Assembly: GCF_947179515.1 (NCBI RefSeq)
Contig: NC_067472.1
Coordinates: forward strand, 163,163,261-163,227,260
Reading direction: 5' to 3'
Origin: Apodemus sylvaticus
Taxonomy: Eukaryota > Chordata > Mammalia > Rodentia > Muridae
DNA length: 64,000 nucleotides
This document shows positions 33,332 through 45,700 of this stretch, piece by piece. The notes under the pieces are model-generated. The model was not told the origin of the DNA. It worked only from the letters and a program-made list of their open reading frames with translations, and did no database searches. Position 1 is the stretch's first letter, and each line of letters starts with the position of its first letter. Position numbers and translations under genes: made by a program.

Positions 33332-35150
33332 TTTATTCAATATGTTACTTGAAGTTCTAGCTAGAGCAATTAGACAACACAAGGAGGTCAAAGGGATACA
33401 GATTGGAAAGTAAGTAGTCAAACTATCACTATTTGCAGATAATATGATAGTATACTTAAGTGACCTAAAAAACTCCACCAGAGAACTCGTACAGCTGATA
33501 GAAATCTTCAGCAAATTGGCTGGTTATAAAATGAACTCAAGCAAATCAGTAGCCTTCATATATTTAAAGGATAAACAGGCTGAGAAAGAAATTATGGAGT
33601 TGACACCCTTCACAATAGCCAGAAACAATATAAAGTATCTTTGTGTGACTCTAACCAAACAAGTGAAAGATCTGTATGACAGGAACTGCAAGCCTTTGAA
33701 GAAAAAAATTGAAGAAGACCTCAGAAGGTGGAAAATTTTCCTTGCTCTTGGATTGGCAGGATTAATATAGTAAAAATGGCCATCTTACCAAAATCAATCT
33801 ACAGATTCGGTGCAATACCCATCAAAATCCCAACTCAATTCTTCATAGACTTAGAACAATTAATGCATCTGCAACAAAAAAAAAAAACAGGATAGCTAAA
33901 AGTGTTCTCAACATTAAAAAAACTTCTGGGGCAATCACTATCCCCGACATCAAGCAGTACTACAGAGCAATTTTGTTAAAAACTAAATGGTATTGGTACA
34001 GTAACAGGCAAGTAAATCAATAGAATAGAATTGAAGATCCGGAAATGAACCCACAGAATTATGGTCACTTGATCTTTGATAAAGGAGCAGAAAGGATCCA
34101 ATGGAAAAAAGACAGCCTCTTCAACAAATGGTGCTGGTTCAAGTGGAGGTCAGCATGCAAAAGAATGCAAATTGATCCATTCTTATCTCCTTGTACTAAT
34201 CTCAAGTCCAAGTGGATCAAGAAACTCAACATAAGACCAGACACAATTAAACTAAAAGAAAACAAACTGGGGAAGAACCTTGAGGACACCGGCACAGGGG
34301 AAATTTCCTAAACAGAACACCAATAGCTTATGCTCTAAGATCAAGAATTGGCAAATGGGATCTCATAACACTGCAAAGTTTCTGTAAGGCAAAAACATTG
34401 TTAAATGGACAAAATGGCAACCAACAAATTGGGAAAACTATCTTTACCAACACTACATCCCACAGAGGCATTATATACAATTTATTCATAGAACTCAAGA
34501 ACGTAGACTATAGAGTGCCAAATATCCCCCTTCAAATGTGGGGTACAGAGCTAAACAAAGAATTTTTACCTGAGGAATATTGAATAGCTGAGAAGCACCT
34601 AAAGAAATGTTCAGTATCCTTAGTCATCAGGGAAATGCAAATCAAAACAAACCTGAGATTTCACCACACACCTGTAAAAATGGCTAAGATCAAAAATTCA
34701 GGAGAAAACGAATGCTGATGAGGATGTGGAGAAAGAAGAACACTCCTCTATTGTTGGTCGGGTTGCAAGCTGGTACTACCATTCTGGAAGTCTGTCTGGT
34801 GGTTCCTCAGAAAACTTGGAATTATACTTCCAGTGAACTCTGCTATACCACTCCTGCACATATACCCAGAGGATTCCCCAGCATGTAATAAGGATACATG
34901 CTCCACTATGTTCATAGCAACTCCATTTATAATATCAAGAAACAGGAAAGAACCCAGATGTCCCACAACAGAGAAATGGATACAGAAAATGTTGTCTATA
35001 TACACAATGCAGTACTATTCAGCCATTAGAAACAATGAATTCTTGAAGTTCTTAGACAAGTGGATGGAAGTGGAGAACATCATCCTAAGTGAGATAACTC
35101 AGTCTCAAAAGAATACTCATGGTATGCACTCACTGATAAATGGATATTAG
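31240..35150 (+). pseudogene. L1d ORF2, degenerate, with CT repeat in the RT domain
   Basis: The start codon region (about 31240) has lost its ATG. Endonuclease text 'EELSILNIYAPNTRAP' and reverse transcriptase text 'KSTEPNDFSAKFYQTF' are visible; the region of 'QGCPLSPYLFNI' is replaced by a CT/CTGT microsatellite (33229-33327). FADD is altered (tttgcagataat near 33432). C-terminal text ends 'SLINGY' at 35150. Many frameshifts. Confidence 0.85.
33229..33327. repeat. (CT)n/(CTGT)n microsatellite in L1d ORF2
   Basis: About 95 bp of CT repeats with a CTGT block, expanded inside the RT-domain coding text. The minus-strand 'RERERE' open frame here is only a repeat artefact. Confidence 0.9.
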
Positions 35151-35398
35151 CCTAGAAGCTTGGAATACACAAGACACAATGCACATATGAAATGGTGCAA
35201 AGAATAAGAAAGGAGTGGCCCCTGGTCCTGGAAATGCTCAGTTCAGCAGTGTAGGGGAATACCAGAACAGTGAAGTGGGAAGGGATTGATAGGGGAGGAG
35301 GGCCAGGGAATGGGGCTTATGGAACTTTTCGGGAGGGGAGAATGAGGAGATGGAAAATCTTTTGAAATGTAAATAAAGAATATGATAAACAAACAAAG

Positions 35399-35409
35399 AA
35401 ATAAATAGA

Positions 35410-35460
<51 letters not shown>

Positions 35461-35462
35461 AA
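35399..35462 (+). repeat. (AAAT)n tail of L1d
   Basis: AAAT repeats following the L1 end signal aaataaagaatat. The orthologous tail in unit 1 is GATA-type (6833-6990). Confidence 0.9.
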
Positions 35463-36166
35463 TCAAGCCCTGATCCTTAGGCCTTGTCCTGCTCTTGGCA
35501 GAATCTAATCAGAGCAAGAATTTGTGTCTTGGGGAAACAGCCATTCAATAGGATGTGCTGGAGCTCTTCTTCCTTCCTCAGAGACTTTGTTTCCTGGATT
35601 TATTGACACACTGAGGAGTAAGCATTAAATTATTCCAGAAATGTCCTCTTTTCATAGACGTATGTTTTTAACCCTTTTGCTTTAGTGGCCTCAGACTCAC
35701 AGAGATCTGCCTGCCTCTGCTTTCTGGTGCGGGGATTAAAGGCTGGTGCCTCTAGTTATGTGGAAATCAGACAACATTGTGTAATACCTGGTTCCCACTT
35801 TCACCATGTATGTACTGTGTATTAAACCCTGATTGTCAGAGTTAGCAACAAGGGCCATTACAATGCCCTAGATTTGAATTCCCTTAGTATCTATATTTTA
35901 TGCTTTAAATGAGATAAGGGTGACCTTAATTTTTAGATTTTTAGAAAAACTACTCAAGTGAGGGCTTTCTTTGTAATTCCTTCCACTCTTAGATTACTTG
36001 TTTAGTTTGCAAAAAATCCTCTATGATACCACTGCACACCTCATATATCCAACATGGTAACACATATAAGGAATTCAAAGCAGAAAATCAATGCAAGATA
36101 AAGAGCTTTGTATGAGGTAACAAACTCTAGAGTAACAGATTCTCTCTCTCATTCTCCTTCTCTTTA

Positions 36167-36199
<33 letters not shown>

Positions 36200-36760
36200 C
36201 TCATATACAGACAAAAACATATTTTAATCTATATATTGTACTTACATACTTGGGATTTATTATATCCGGAGACGTATGATTCTGAATAGAATGTTCAAGT
36301 GTCCAAAGTTGCTCAGTCCACAAGGTTCAATTTCTCAGCTGGTCTTCAGTAGACACTGGAATCCCAACAAAACAGGCTCTATTGTCAGAGAAGAAGTCCA
36401 GATGCCATCAAGTCAAGAGCAGAAGGCAAATGTTTCCTCCTTCCATGTCCTATCTATTTAAATTGACAGAAGAGGGTGTGGCCAAAACTAAGGGTGTGAC
36501 CTCTTACCATAAGGATCAGATTAAGACAGCAGAAAAATCACTCAGTAGTTTTAAAACTACTAAAACTCCAATTTCAGAGGAATCTGACACTCTCACTACA
36601 GACATTGATAGAGGCAAAAACCCAATGCACATGAAATAAATAAGATGAAAATTTCCAAAAAAAAAAATCTAGAATAGAAGTCTATCTTTCTACTTTAAAT
36701 AAACTAGAAAAACCACTCTCCGGTATGTTCTCCATTTTTGAATTTTAGTTCATTCAGGGA
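35463..36760. other. Unique segment with B1 piece, CT repeat and deleted B2
   Basis: Counterpart of 6991-8345. It holds the same B1 fragment (35685-35760, minus), an interrupted CT tract (36139-36202) and a B2 remnant (36515-36640). No gene. It stops at 36760 at an inversion junction. Confidence 0.65.
36515..36640 (+). mobile_element. B2-type SINE with internal deletion
   Basis: Same insertion as 8062-8250, but about 75 bp in the middle (including the caaccacatgg core) are replaced by ttttaaaactact. The flanking text aactccaatttcagaggaatctgac is intact. Confidence 0.7.
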
Positions 36761-36962
36761 GGAGTCAGTGTGCTATGGAGAGTCCAGTGGGCCCCTCGGG
36801 AGGCTTCGGGTGTCTGCTTCGGGATCTGAACAGCCTGGACCACAGCACCCTGTTTCCAGGCAGGGCAGGAGGTCAGCTGTGCACCAGAGGCCACCTGGGA
36901 AGAGGCAGCTTGCACTGGTGAGTCCAGCATTGACAAGACCAACTAACACCAGTGAGAACTAG

Positions 36963-38198
36963 ATGGCAAAAGACAAAGGCAGGAAAGTCACTAACAGAAA
37001 TCAAGGCAATATGGCAGCATGTGAACTCAATTCTCCTTTAACAGCATGTCCTGGATACCCCATCACACCAGAAAAACAAGATTTGCATATAAAATCACTG
37101 GTAATGATGCTGGTAGAGGAACACATGAAGGACATACTTAAAGAAATTCAGGAGAAAATGGATCAAAAGTTAGAAGCCCTTACAAGGGAAACACAAAAAT
37201 CATTGAAAGAAATTCAGGAGAATACAAAAGCCAATAAGGAGAAAACGCAAAAATCACTTAAAGAAATACAGAACTTTGGTCAACAGGCTGAGGTCATGAA
37301 AGATGAAACACAAAAATCTCTTAAAGAATTACAGGAAAGCACAAACAAGCAAGTGAAGGAGCTAAGCAAAACAATCCAGGATCTAAAATCAGAAGTAGAA
37401 ACAATTAAGAAAACTCAAAGGGAGATAACTTTGGAGACAGAAAACCTTGGAAAGAAATCAGGGGACAGAGATGCAAATATCAACAACAGAATATAAGAGA
37501 TAGAAGAAAGAATCTCAGATGCTGAAGATACCATAGAAACCATGGACTCAACAGTTAAAGAAAATGCAAAATGCAAAAAGATTGTAACCCAAAATATCCA
37601 GGAAATCAAGGACACAATGAGAAGACCAAACCTCAGGATTATAGGCATAGATGAGAGTGAAGATTTACAACTTAAAGGGCCAGCAAATATCTTCAGTAAA
37701 ATTATGGAAGAAAACTTCCCTAACCTAAAGAGAGAGATGCCCATGACAATACAAGAAGCCTACAGAACTCCAAACAGACTGGACCATAACAGAAATACCT
37801 CCTGTCATATAATAATCAAAACACCAAATGTACTAAACGAAGAAAGAATATTAAAGGCAGTAAGAGAAAAAGGCCAAGTAACATATAAAGGAAGACCTAT
37901 CAGAATCACAGCAGACTTTTCACCTGAGACTATGAAAGCTAGAAGATCCTGGGCAGATCTCATGCAGACTCTAAGAGAACACAAATGCCAGCCAAAACTA
38001 CTATACCCAGCAAAATTCTCAATCACCATAGATGGAGAAACCAAGATATTCCATGACAAAAACAAGTTTACCCAATATCTATCCACAAACCCAGCCCTAC
38101 AAAGGATAATAGAAGGAAAACACCAATACAAGGAGGGAAACTTCACCCTGGAAAAAGCAAGATATAAACCTTCTCTCATCAAACCCAAAAGAAGTTAA
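36963..38198 (+). pseudogene. L1b' ORF1, one nonsense codon
   Basis: 412-codon frame beginning MAKDKGRKVTNRNQG. Coiled coil with repeated 'ETQKSLKEIQEN' and 'KTQKSLKEIQ' units; RRM/CTD 'RRPNLRIIGIDESEDLQLKGP', 'TYKGRPIRITADFSPETMKARR', 'ALQRIIEGKHQYKEG'. The only break is TAA at 37494-37496, where paralogues have CAA (glutamine). It is broken at a different position from L1a and L1b ORF1, so each copy died separately. Confidence 0.9.
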
Positions 38199-38227
38199 CC
38201 AATCAAATTTAAAAAATAACATCAAAA

Positions 38228-38753
38228 ATGATAGGAAGTAACAATCACTATTCCTTATTATCTCTTAACATCAATGGATTTAATGCCCCAATAAAAAGAC
38301 ACAGACTAACTGAATGGATACGTAAACAGGACCCTACATTTTGCTGCTTACAGAAAACACACCTTAGGGTCAAAGACAAACACTACCTTAGAGTAAAAGG
38401 CTGGAAGACAATTTTACAAGCAAATGGTCTCAGGAAACAAGCTGGAGTAGCCATTTTAATATCAGATAAAATTGACTTTCAACCCAAAGTCATCAAAAGA
38501 GGCTCTGAGGGACACTTCTTGCTGGTCAAAGGAAAAATACAACAAGAAGAACTCTCAATCCTGAACATCTATGCTCCAAATGCAAGGGCACCCTCTTTCA
38601 TAAAAGAAACTTTATTAAAACTCAAAGCACACATTGCACCTAACACAATAATTGTGGGTGACTTCAACACTGCACTTTCCTCAATGGACCTGTCAGGAAA
38701 ACAGAAACTGAACAGGGACACAATGAAACTAATTGAAGCTTTGGAAGAATTAG

Positions 38754-38818
<65 letters not shown>

Positions 38819-40609
38819 CATTCTATGCTAAAGCAAAAGAATATACCTTTTTCTCAGCACCTCATGGTACCTTCTCCAAAATCGACCATATAATTGGTTA
38901 CAAGACAGACCTCAACAAATATAAGATGATTGAACTAATCCCATGCCTCCTATCAGATCACTATGTAGTAAAAGTGGTCTTCAATAGCAACAAAAAAGAA
39001 CAGAAAACCCACATACACATGGAGGCTGAAAATACTCTACTCAATGATAACTTGGTCAAGGAAGAAATAAAGAAAGAAATTAAAGACTTTTTAGAACTTA
39101 ATGAAAATGAAGACACAACATACCCAAATCTATGAGACACGATGAAAGTAGTGCTAAGAGGAAAACTCATAGCCCTGAGTGCCTCCAAAAAGAAAATGGA
39201 GAGAGCATACACTAACAGCTTAATGACACACTTGAAAGCCCTGGAACAAAAAGAAGCTATTTCACCCAGGAGTAGTAGAAGGCAGGAAATCATCAAACTC
39301 AGGGCGCAAATCAATCAAGTAGAAACAAAGAGAACCATAAAAAGAATCAACAAAACCAGGAGCTGGTTCTTTGAGAAAATCAACAAGATAGATAAACCCT
39401 TACTGGACTAACCAAAGGGCATAGAGAGAGTATCCAGATTAACAAAGTTAGAAATGAAAAGGGAGATATAACAACAGAAACTGAGGAAATTCAAAAAATC
39501 ATTAGATCCTACTACAAAAGCCTATACTCCACACAACTGGAGAATCTGGAGGAAATGGACAGTTTCCTAGACAGATATCCAATACCAAAACTAAATCAGG
39601 ATCAAATAGGTCAGCATGCAGAAGAATGCGAATTGATCCATTGTTATCTCCGTGTACTAAACTTCACTCCAAGTGGATCAAGGACCTCCATGTAAAACCA
39701 GACACACTGAAAGTAATAGAAAACAAACGGGGAAATACCCTTGAGGACAGGGTCATGGGGTGAAAAGTTCCTGACCAGATCACAAACAGCTTATGCTCTA
39801 AGATCAAGAATTGACAAATGGGAACTCATAAAATTACAAAGATTCTGTAAAGCAAAGGACACTGTTAAAAGGACAAAACGGCAACCATCAAAATCAGAAA
39901 GGATATTCACCAACCCTACATCTGATAGAGGGCTAATATCCAATATATACAAAGAACTCAAGAAGTTAGACCCCAGGGAACAAAATAACCCTAATAAAAA
40001 TGGGGTACATATCTAAACAAAGAATTTTCACCTGAAGAAATTCTGATGGCCGAGAGGCACCTTAAGAAGTACTCAACATCATTAGTCATTAGGGAAATGC
40101 AAATCAAAACAACCCTGAGATTTCACCTTACACCAGTCAGAATGGCTAAGGTCAAAACCTCAGGAGACAGCAGGTGTTGGCGAGGATGTGGAGAAAGAGG
40201 AACACTCCTCCACTGCTGGTGGAGCTGTAAGATGGTACAACCACTGTGGAAATCAGTCTGGAAGTTCCTCAGTAAACTAGACATGATACTTCCAGAGGAC
40301 CCTGCTATACCTCTCCTGGGCATCTACCCAAAGGATTTCCCGGCATGCAATAAAGACACATGCTCCATTATGTTCATAGCAGCCTTATTTATAATAGCCA
40401 GAAGCTGGAAAGAACCCAGATGCCCCTCAAAGGAGGAATGGATACAGAAAATGTGGTATATTTACACAATGGAATATTACTCAGCAATTAGAAACAATGA
40501 ATTCACAAAATTTTTAGGCAAATGGTTTGATGAAAATATCATCCTAAGTGAGGTAACCCAGTCACAAAAGAATAAACATGGAATGCAATCTCTGATGAGT
40601 GGATATTAA
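38228..40609 (+). pseudogene. L1b' ORF2 with (TA)n and large deletion
   Basis: Starts MIGSNNHYSLLSLNINGFN at 38228. The endonuclease domain is open for 221 codons, but a TA microsatellite (38756-38815) encodes a poly(IY) run after 'EALEELD'. At about 39609 (caaatag then gtcagcatgcag) roughly 1.5 kb are missing relative to L1a, including all catalytic RT motifs. The C-terminal part (39741-40016, 40046-40609) ends 'MSGY'. Not functional. Confidence 0.88.
38756..38815. repeat. (TA)n microsatellite in L1b' endonuclease region
   Basis: About 29 TA repeats. The homologous site in L1b is a short tatatatat (21395-21405), which is the probable seed. Confidence 0.9.
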
Positions 40610-41193
40610 TTAGCCCAGAAGCCCTGAATACCCAAGGCACAAATCGTATAACAAATGACTCCCATGAAGAAGTATGGAGAAGGTACTGATCCTGGAAAGA
40701 ATTGATCTAGCATTGGAGGGGAATATAAAGACAGAGGAAAAAAAGGAGGGAGGTGATTGGAGAATGGATGGAGAGAAGAAGGTTTATGGGGCATATGGGG
40801 AGGGGGGATCCGGGAACGGGGAAATCATTTGGAGTGTAAACAAAGAATATAGAAAATAAAAATATTTAAAAAAACAATAAATTCAATCATTGGGTTTTAG
40901 AAAGGTGCAGGTCCAGCAGCAGCAGCACAGCAGTGGCTGGTCCAGCTGAAGGGCCATCAGCAGTAGAACCAAGGTCACACAGAGTCCAGTTAGGCCCTGG
41001 GCCCATGACCACTGAACTTTGCTGGCCAGCCAGGCTGCAAGCAGCAGCTGATTTAAGGTGCCTTTCACCGCACAGAAGCCACTTCAGAACTCTGCCTCCC
41101 GCCAGTCAGGAGAGACTTGCCTCCATCTTGGTTTGAAGACCAGAGAGATCAGACAGACTGAGATGTGCAAACATAACCCAAGGCCAACATCGC

Positions 41194-41213
41194 GGGGGGG
41201 GGGGGGGGGGGGG
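41194..41213 (+). repeat. G20 homopolymer in L1a' 5'UTR
   Basis: Twenty consecutive Gs after aacatcgc. At the same point L1a has agga (near 18132) and the L1c fragment has six (52635-52640 read in reverse). Confidence 0.95.
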
Positions 41214-41455
41214 TCTAAGTCGGACCCTAGGCTGCTCGTGCAGGTGTGGGGGGTGGGGCATTGGGGTGCCAACCCAGCCATCAGGTTTTTTCCCTGGGCC
41301 AGCACGCATGCCGCCATTTTGCCTACAGGACACCAGAGGGTGCTAGCAGGCAAAGCCGGCTAACAGGCATAGCCCAAGGCTAACATAGTGGGGGGGTCTA
41401 GGCCCCAACAGGCCCTGGACTGACCCCAAGAACTGGGATGCTCAGTGGGCCATCT

Positions 41456-41693
41456 GAATCAAACTCTCCAACATCAGCAAGTCCTGGTTATGCCAACACA
41501 CCAGAGAAACAAGATTTGGATTTAAAATCTCTGGTCATGATACTGCTAGAAGAACACAAAAAGGACATAAATGAATCTCATAAAGAAATACAGGGGAACA
41601 TGAATAAGCTAGAAACCCATATAATGGAAACACAAAAATCACTTAAAGAAATGCAGGAGAATAAGGCTCAAGAGATAGAAGCCAATAAAGAAG

Positions 41694-41733
<40 letters not shown>

Positions 41734-42650
41734 TTAAAGAAATGCAGGAGAACTTGAGTCAACAGGCAGAAGTCATAAAAGAGGAAACATAAAAATCGTT
41801 TAAAGAATTACATGAAAACACAAACAAACAAATGATGGAACTGAGCAAAACCATCCTGGATCTAAAAACAAAAGCAGAAACAACTAAGAAATCACAAAGG
41901 GAGACAACTTTGGAGATAGAAAATCTTGAGAAGAAATCAGGGGCCATAGATGCAAATATAAACAACAGAATACAAGAGATGGAAGAAAGAATCTCAGATG
42001 CCGAAGATACCATAGAAACCATTGACTCAACAGTCAAAGAAAATGCAAAATGCAAAATGGTTGTATCCCAGAGCATCCGGGAAATCCAGGATACAACGAG
42101 AATACCAAACCTAAGGATTATAGGTATAGATGAGAGTGAAGACTGACAACTTAAAGGGCCAGCAAATATCTTCAACAAAATTATGGAAGAAAACTTTCCC
42201 AACTTAAAGAAAGAGATGCCTATAAATATACAAGAAGCCTACAGAACTCCAAACAGACTGAATCTGAGCAGAAATAGTTCTTGCCACATAATAATTAAAA
42301 CCCCAAATGCACTAAACAAAGAAAGAATATTAAAGGCAGTAAGAGAAAAAGGCCAAGTAACATATAAAGGAAGACCTATCAGAATCACACCAGACTTCTC
42401 AACAGAGACCATGAAAGTTAGAAGATCCTGGGCAGATCTCATGCAGACTCTAAGAGAACACAAATGTTAGCCAAGACTACTATACCCAGCAAAACTCTCA
42501 ATCACAATAGATGGAGAAACCAAGACATTCCATGACAACCAAATTTACACAATATCTTTGCACAAACCCAGCTCTGCAAAGAATAATAGGAGGAAAAGTC
42601 CAATACAAGGAGGGAAACTACACCCTGGAAAAAGCAAGATAGTAACCTTC
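41456..42650 (+). pseudogene. L1a' ORF1, start deleted, with (CA)n
   Basis: Lacks the start codon and first ~20 codons. Text begins at 'PSESNSPTSASPGYANTPEKQD'-like residues. The coiled coil is interrupted by a CA microsatellite (41697-41731); then a TAA (near 41789), a TGA at the end of 'DESED' (42144-42146), a TAG (near 42468) and a small deletion near 42535. RRM/CTD words are otherwise well preserved. Confidence 0.88.
41697..41731. repeat. (CA)n microsatellite in L1a' ORF1
   Basis: About 17 CA repeats where L1a has an A-rich run (17045-17075). It shifts the reading frame. Confidence 0.9.
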
Positions 42651-42703
42651 CTTCATCAAAACCAAAAGAAGATAACCACTCAAATATAAAAATAACATCA
42701 AAA

Positions 42704-45700
42704 ATGACAGGAAGTAATATTCACTATTCCTTAATATCTCTTAACATCAATGGACTCAATTCCCCAATAAAAAGACACAGACTAACAAACTGGGTAAGGA
42801 AACAGGACCCTACATTTTGCTGCATACAGGAAACAAACCTAAATGTCAAAGACAAAAACTACCTTAGAGTAAAAGGCTGGAAGACAATTTTGCAAGCCAA
42901 TGGTCTCGGGAAACGAGCCGGAGTAGCCATTCTAATGTCAGATAAAATTGACTTTCAACCTAAAGTCATCAAAAGAGACACTGAGGGACACTTCTTGCTG
43001 GTCAAAGGAAAAATCTACCAAAAAGAACTTTAAATTCTGAATATCTATGCGACAAATGGAAGGGCACCTTCATTAAGAAACTTTACTAAAGATCAAAGCA
43101 CACATTTTATCTAAGACAATAATTGTGGGAGACTTCAACACTCCACTCTCCTCAATGGACCGCTCAGAAAACAGAAACTAAACAGGGACACAGTAAAACT
43201 AATTGAAGCTTTGGACCAATTGGATTTGACTGATATTTATAGAACATTTCACCCTAAAACAAAAGAATATACCTTTTTCTCAGCACCTCATGGTACCTTC
43301 TCCAAAATCGACCATATAATTGGTCACAAGACAGACCTCAACAAATATAAGAAGATCAAACTAATCCCATACCTCCTATCAGATCACTATGGTGTAAGAG
43401 TGGTTTTCAATAGCAACAAAAACAACAGAGAGCCCACATACACATGGAGGCTGAAAATACTCTACTCAATGACACCTTGGCCAAAGAAGAAATAAAGAAA
43501 GAAATCAAAGACTTTTTAGAATTTAATGAAAATGAAGGCACAACATACCCAAATCTTTGGGACACAATGAAAGCAGTGCTAAGAGGAAAACTCATAGCCC
43601 TGAGTGCCTCCAAAAAGAAAATGGAGAGAGCATACACTAGCAGCTTAACGACACAGCTGAAAGCCCTGGAACAAAAAGAAGCTATTTCACCCAGGAGGAG
43701 TAGAAGACAGGAAATCATCAAACTCAGGGCTGAAATCAATCAAGTGGAAACAAAGAGAACCACACAAAGAATCAATGATTCAAGGAGCTGGTTCTTTGAG
43801 AAAATCAACATGATAGATAAACCCTTAGCCAGACTGACCAAAGGGCACAGAGAAAGCATCCAAATTAATAAAATTAGAAATGAAAAGGGAGATATTACAA
43901 CAGAAACAGGAAATCCAAACAATTATCAGATCCTACTACAAAAGCATATACTCAACAGAGCTGGAGATTCTGAAGGAAATGGACAATTTCCTTGACAGAT
44001 AACAAATACCAAAATTAAATCAGCACCAAATAGATAATCCAAACAGTCCCATAACCCCTAAAGAAATAGAAGGGGTCATAGAAAGTCTTCCAAGCAAAAA
44101 AAGCACAGGACCAGATGGTTTCAGTGAAGAATTCTATCAGACCTTCAAAGAAGACATAACACCAATACTCTTCAAACTATTCCACAAAATAGAAACAGAA
44201 GGAACACTACCCAATTCCTTCTACGAAACCACAATATGCTGATACCAAAACCACACAAAGATCCAATAAAGAAAGAGTTCTTCAGACCAATTTCCTTTAT
44301 GAACATCGATGCAAAAATACTCAATAAAATTCTTGCAAACCGAATCCAAGATCACATCAAAACAATCATACAACATGATCAAGTAGGATTTATCCCAGGG
44401 ATGCAGGGTTGGTTCAATATACGGAAATCCATCAATGCATTCCACTACATAAACAAACTCAAAGAAAAAAAAAACCACATGGTCATTCCATTGGATGCTG
44501 AAAAAGCATTTGACAAAATTCAGCATCCTTTCATGCTTAAAGTCTTGGAAAGGACAGGAATTCAAGGCCCATACCTAAGCATAGAAAAAGCAATATACAG
44601 CAAACCGGTAGCCAGCATCAAACTAAATGGAGAGAAACTTGAAGCAATCCCACTAAAATCAGGGACTAGACAGGGCTGCCCCCTTTCTCTTTATCTTTTC
44701 AATATTGTACTTGAGGTACTAGCTCGGGCAACTAGGCAACATAAGGAGGTCAAAAGGATACATATTTGAAAGGATGAAGTCAAACTATCATTATTTGCAG
44801 ATGATATGATAGTCTACCTAAGTGACCAAAAAAACTCCACTAGAGAACTCCTACAGCTGATAAACAACTTCAGCAAAGTGACAGGTTATAAAATCAACTC
44901 AAGCAAATCAGTGGCCTTCCTATACTCAAAGGATAAGCAGACTGAGAAAGTAATTAGGGAAATGACCCCCTTCACAGTAGCACAAACAGTATAAAGTACC
45001 TTAGGGTGACTCTTACCAAACATGTGACAGATCTGTATGACAAGAACTTCAAGACTATGAAGAAGGAAATGGAAGAAAATCTCAAAAAAATGGAAAAACC
45101 TCCCATGCTCATGGATCGGCAGGATTAATAAAGTTAAAATGGCCATTTTGCCAAAAGCAATATACAGATTCAATGCAATACCCATCAAAATCCCAACTCA
45201 ATTCTTCACAGAGTTAGAAAGAGCAATCCTCAAATTCATCTGGAATAACAAAAAACCCAGGATAGCTAAAACTATTCTCAACAATAAAAGAAATTCTGGG
45301 GGTATCAGTATCCCTGACCTCAAGCAATACTACAGAGCAAAAGTGTTAAAAACTGCATATTATTGGTACAGTGACAGGCAGGCGGATCAATGGAACAGGA
45401 CTGAAGACCCAGAAATGAACCCACACACCTATGGCTACTTGATCCTCGACAAAGGGGCTGAAAACATCCAATGGAAAAAAGATAGCCTTTTCAACAAATA
45501 GTGCTGGTTCAACTGGAGGTCAGCATGCAGAAGAACGGGAATTGATCCATCCTTGTCTCCTTGTACTAAGCTCAACTCCAAATGGATCAAGGACCTCCAA
45601 ATAAAGCCAGAAACACTGAAGCTAACAGAAAAGAAACTGGGGAAGACCCTTGAGGACATCGGTACAGGGGGAAAGTTCCTGAACAGAACACCAATAGCTT

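Larger units (their letters stand above)
29690..35398 (+). mobile_element. L1d: plus-strand full-length but decayed L1
   Basis: 5'UTR about 29690-30107, ORF1 30108-31183, ORF2 about 31240-35150, 3'UTR to about 35385, then an A-rich tail that became (AAAT)n. It is older than L1a and L1b: many substitutions, stops and frameshifts in both ORFs. It lies head-to-head with RBBP6 copy B. Only its 5' part survives in unit 3 (58110-59758), and only scraps in unit 1 (6776-6832). Confidence 0.85.
9603..36760 (+). repeat. Amplicon unit 2 (direct, with L1a/L1b insertion)
   Basis: Starts with the same words as position 1. Its order matches unit 1, but two L1s (12072-24023) are inserted and the complete RBBP6 copy B and L1d are retained. 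It ends at 36760, where the text shared with 8330-8344 (gaattttagttcattcag) switches to an inverted L1b copy. Confidence 0.85.
36761..40870 (+). mobile_element. L1b' (inverted duplicate of L1b)
   Basis: Plus-strand L1: partial 5'UTR (36761-36962, one partial monomer), ORF1 (36963-38198), ORF2 (38228-40609, with a large deletion) and 3'UTR/tail (40610-40870). The 5' end is cut by the junction at 36760. It lacks the B1 found in L1b. Confidence 0.9.

Noticed and set aside
33230..33514. Minus-strand frame with Arg/Glu repeats
   Set aside because: Shadow of the CT microsatellite inside degenerate L1d ORF2.
38228..38893. 221-codon open frame as a possible intact gene
   Set aside because: It is the L1 endonuclease region with an in-frame TA microsatellite; downstream frameshifts and a 1.5-kb deletion remove the rest of ORF2.
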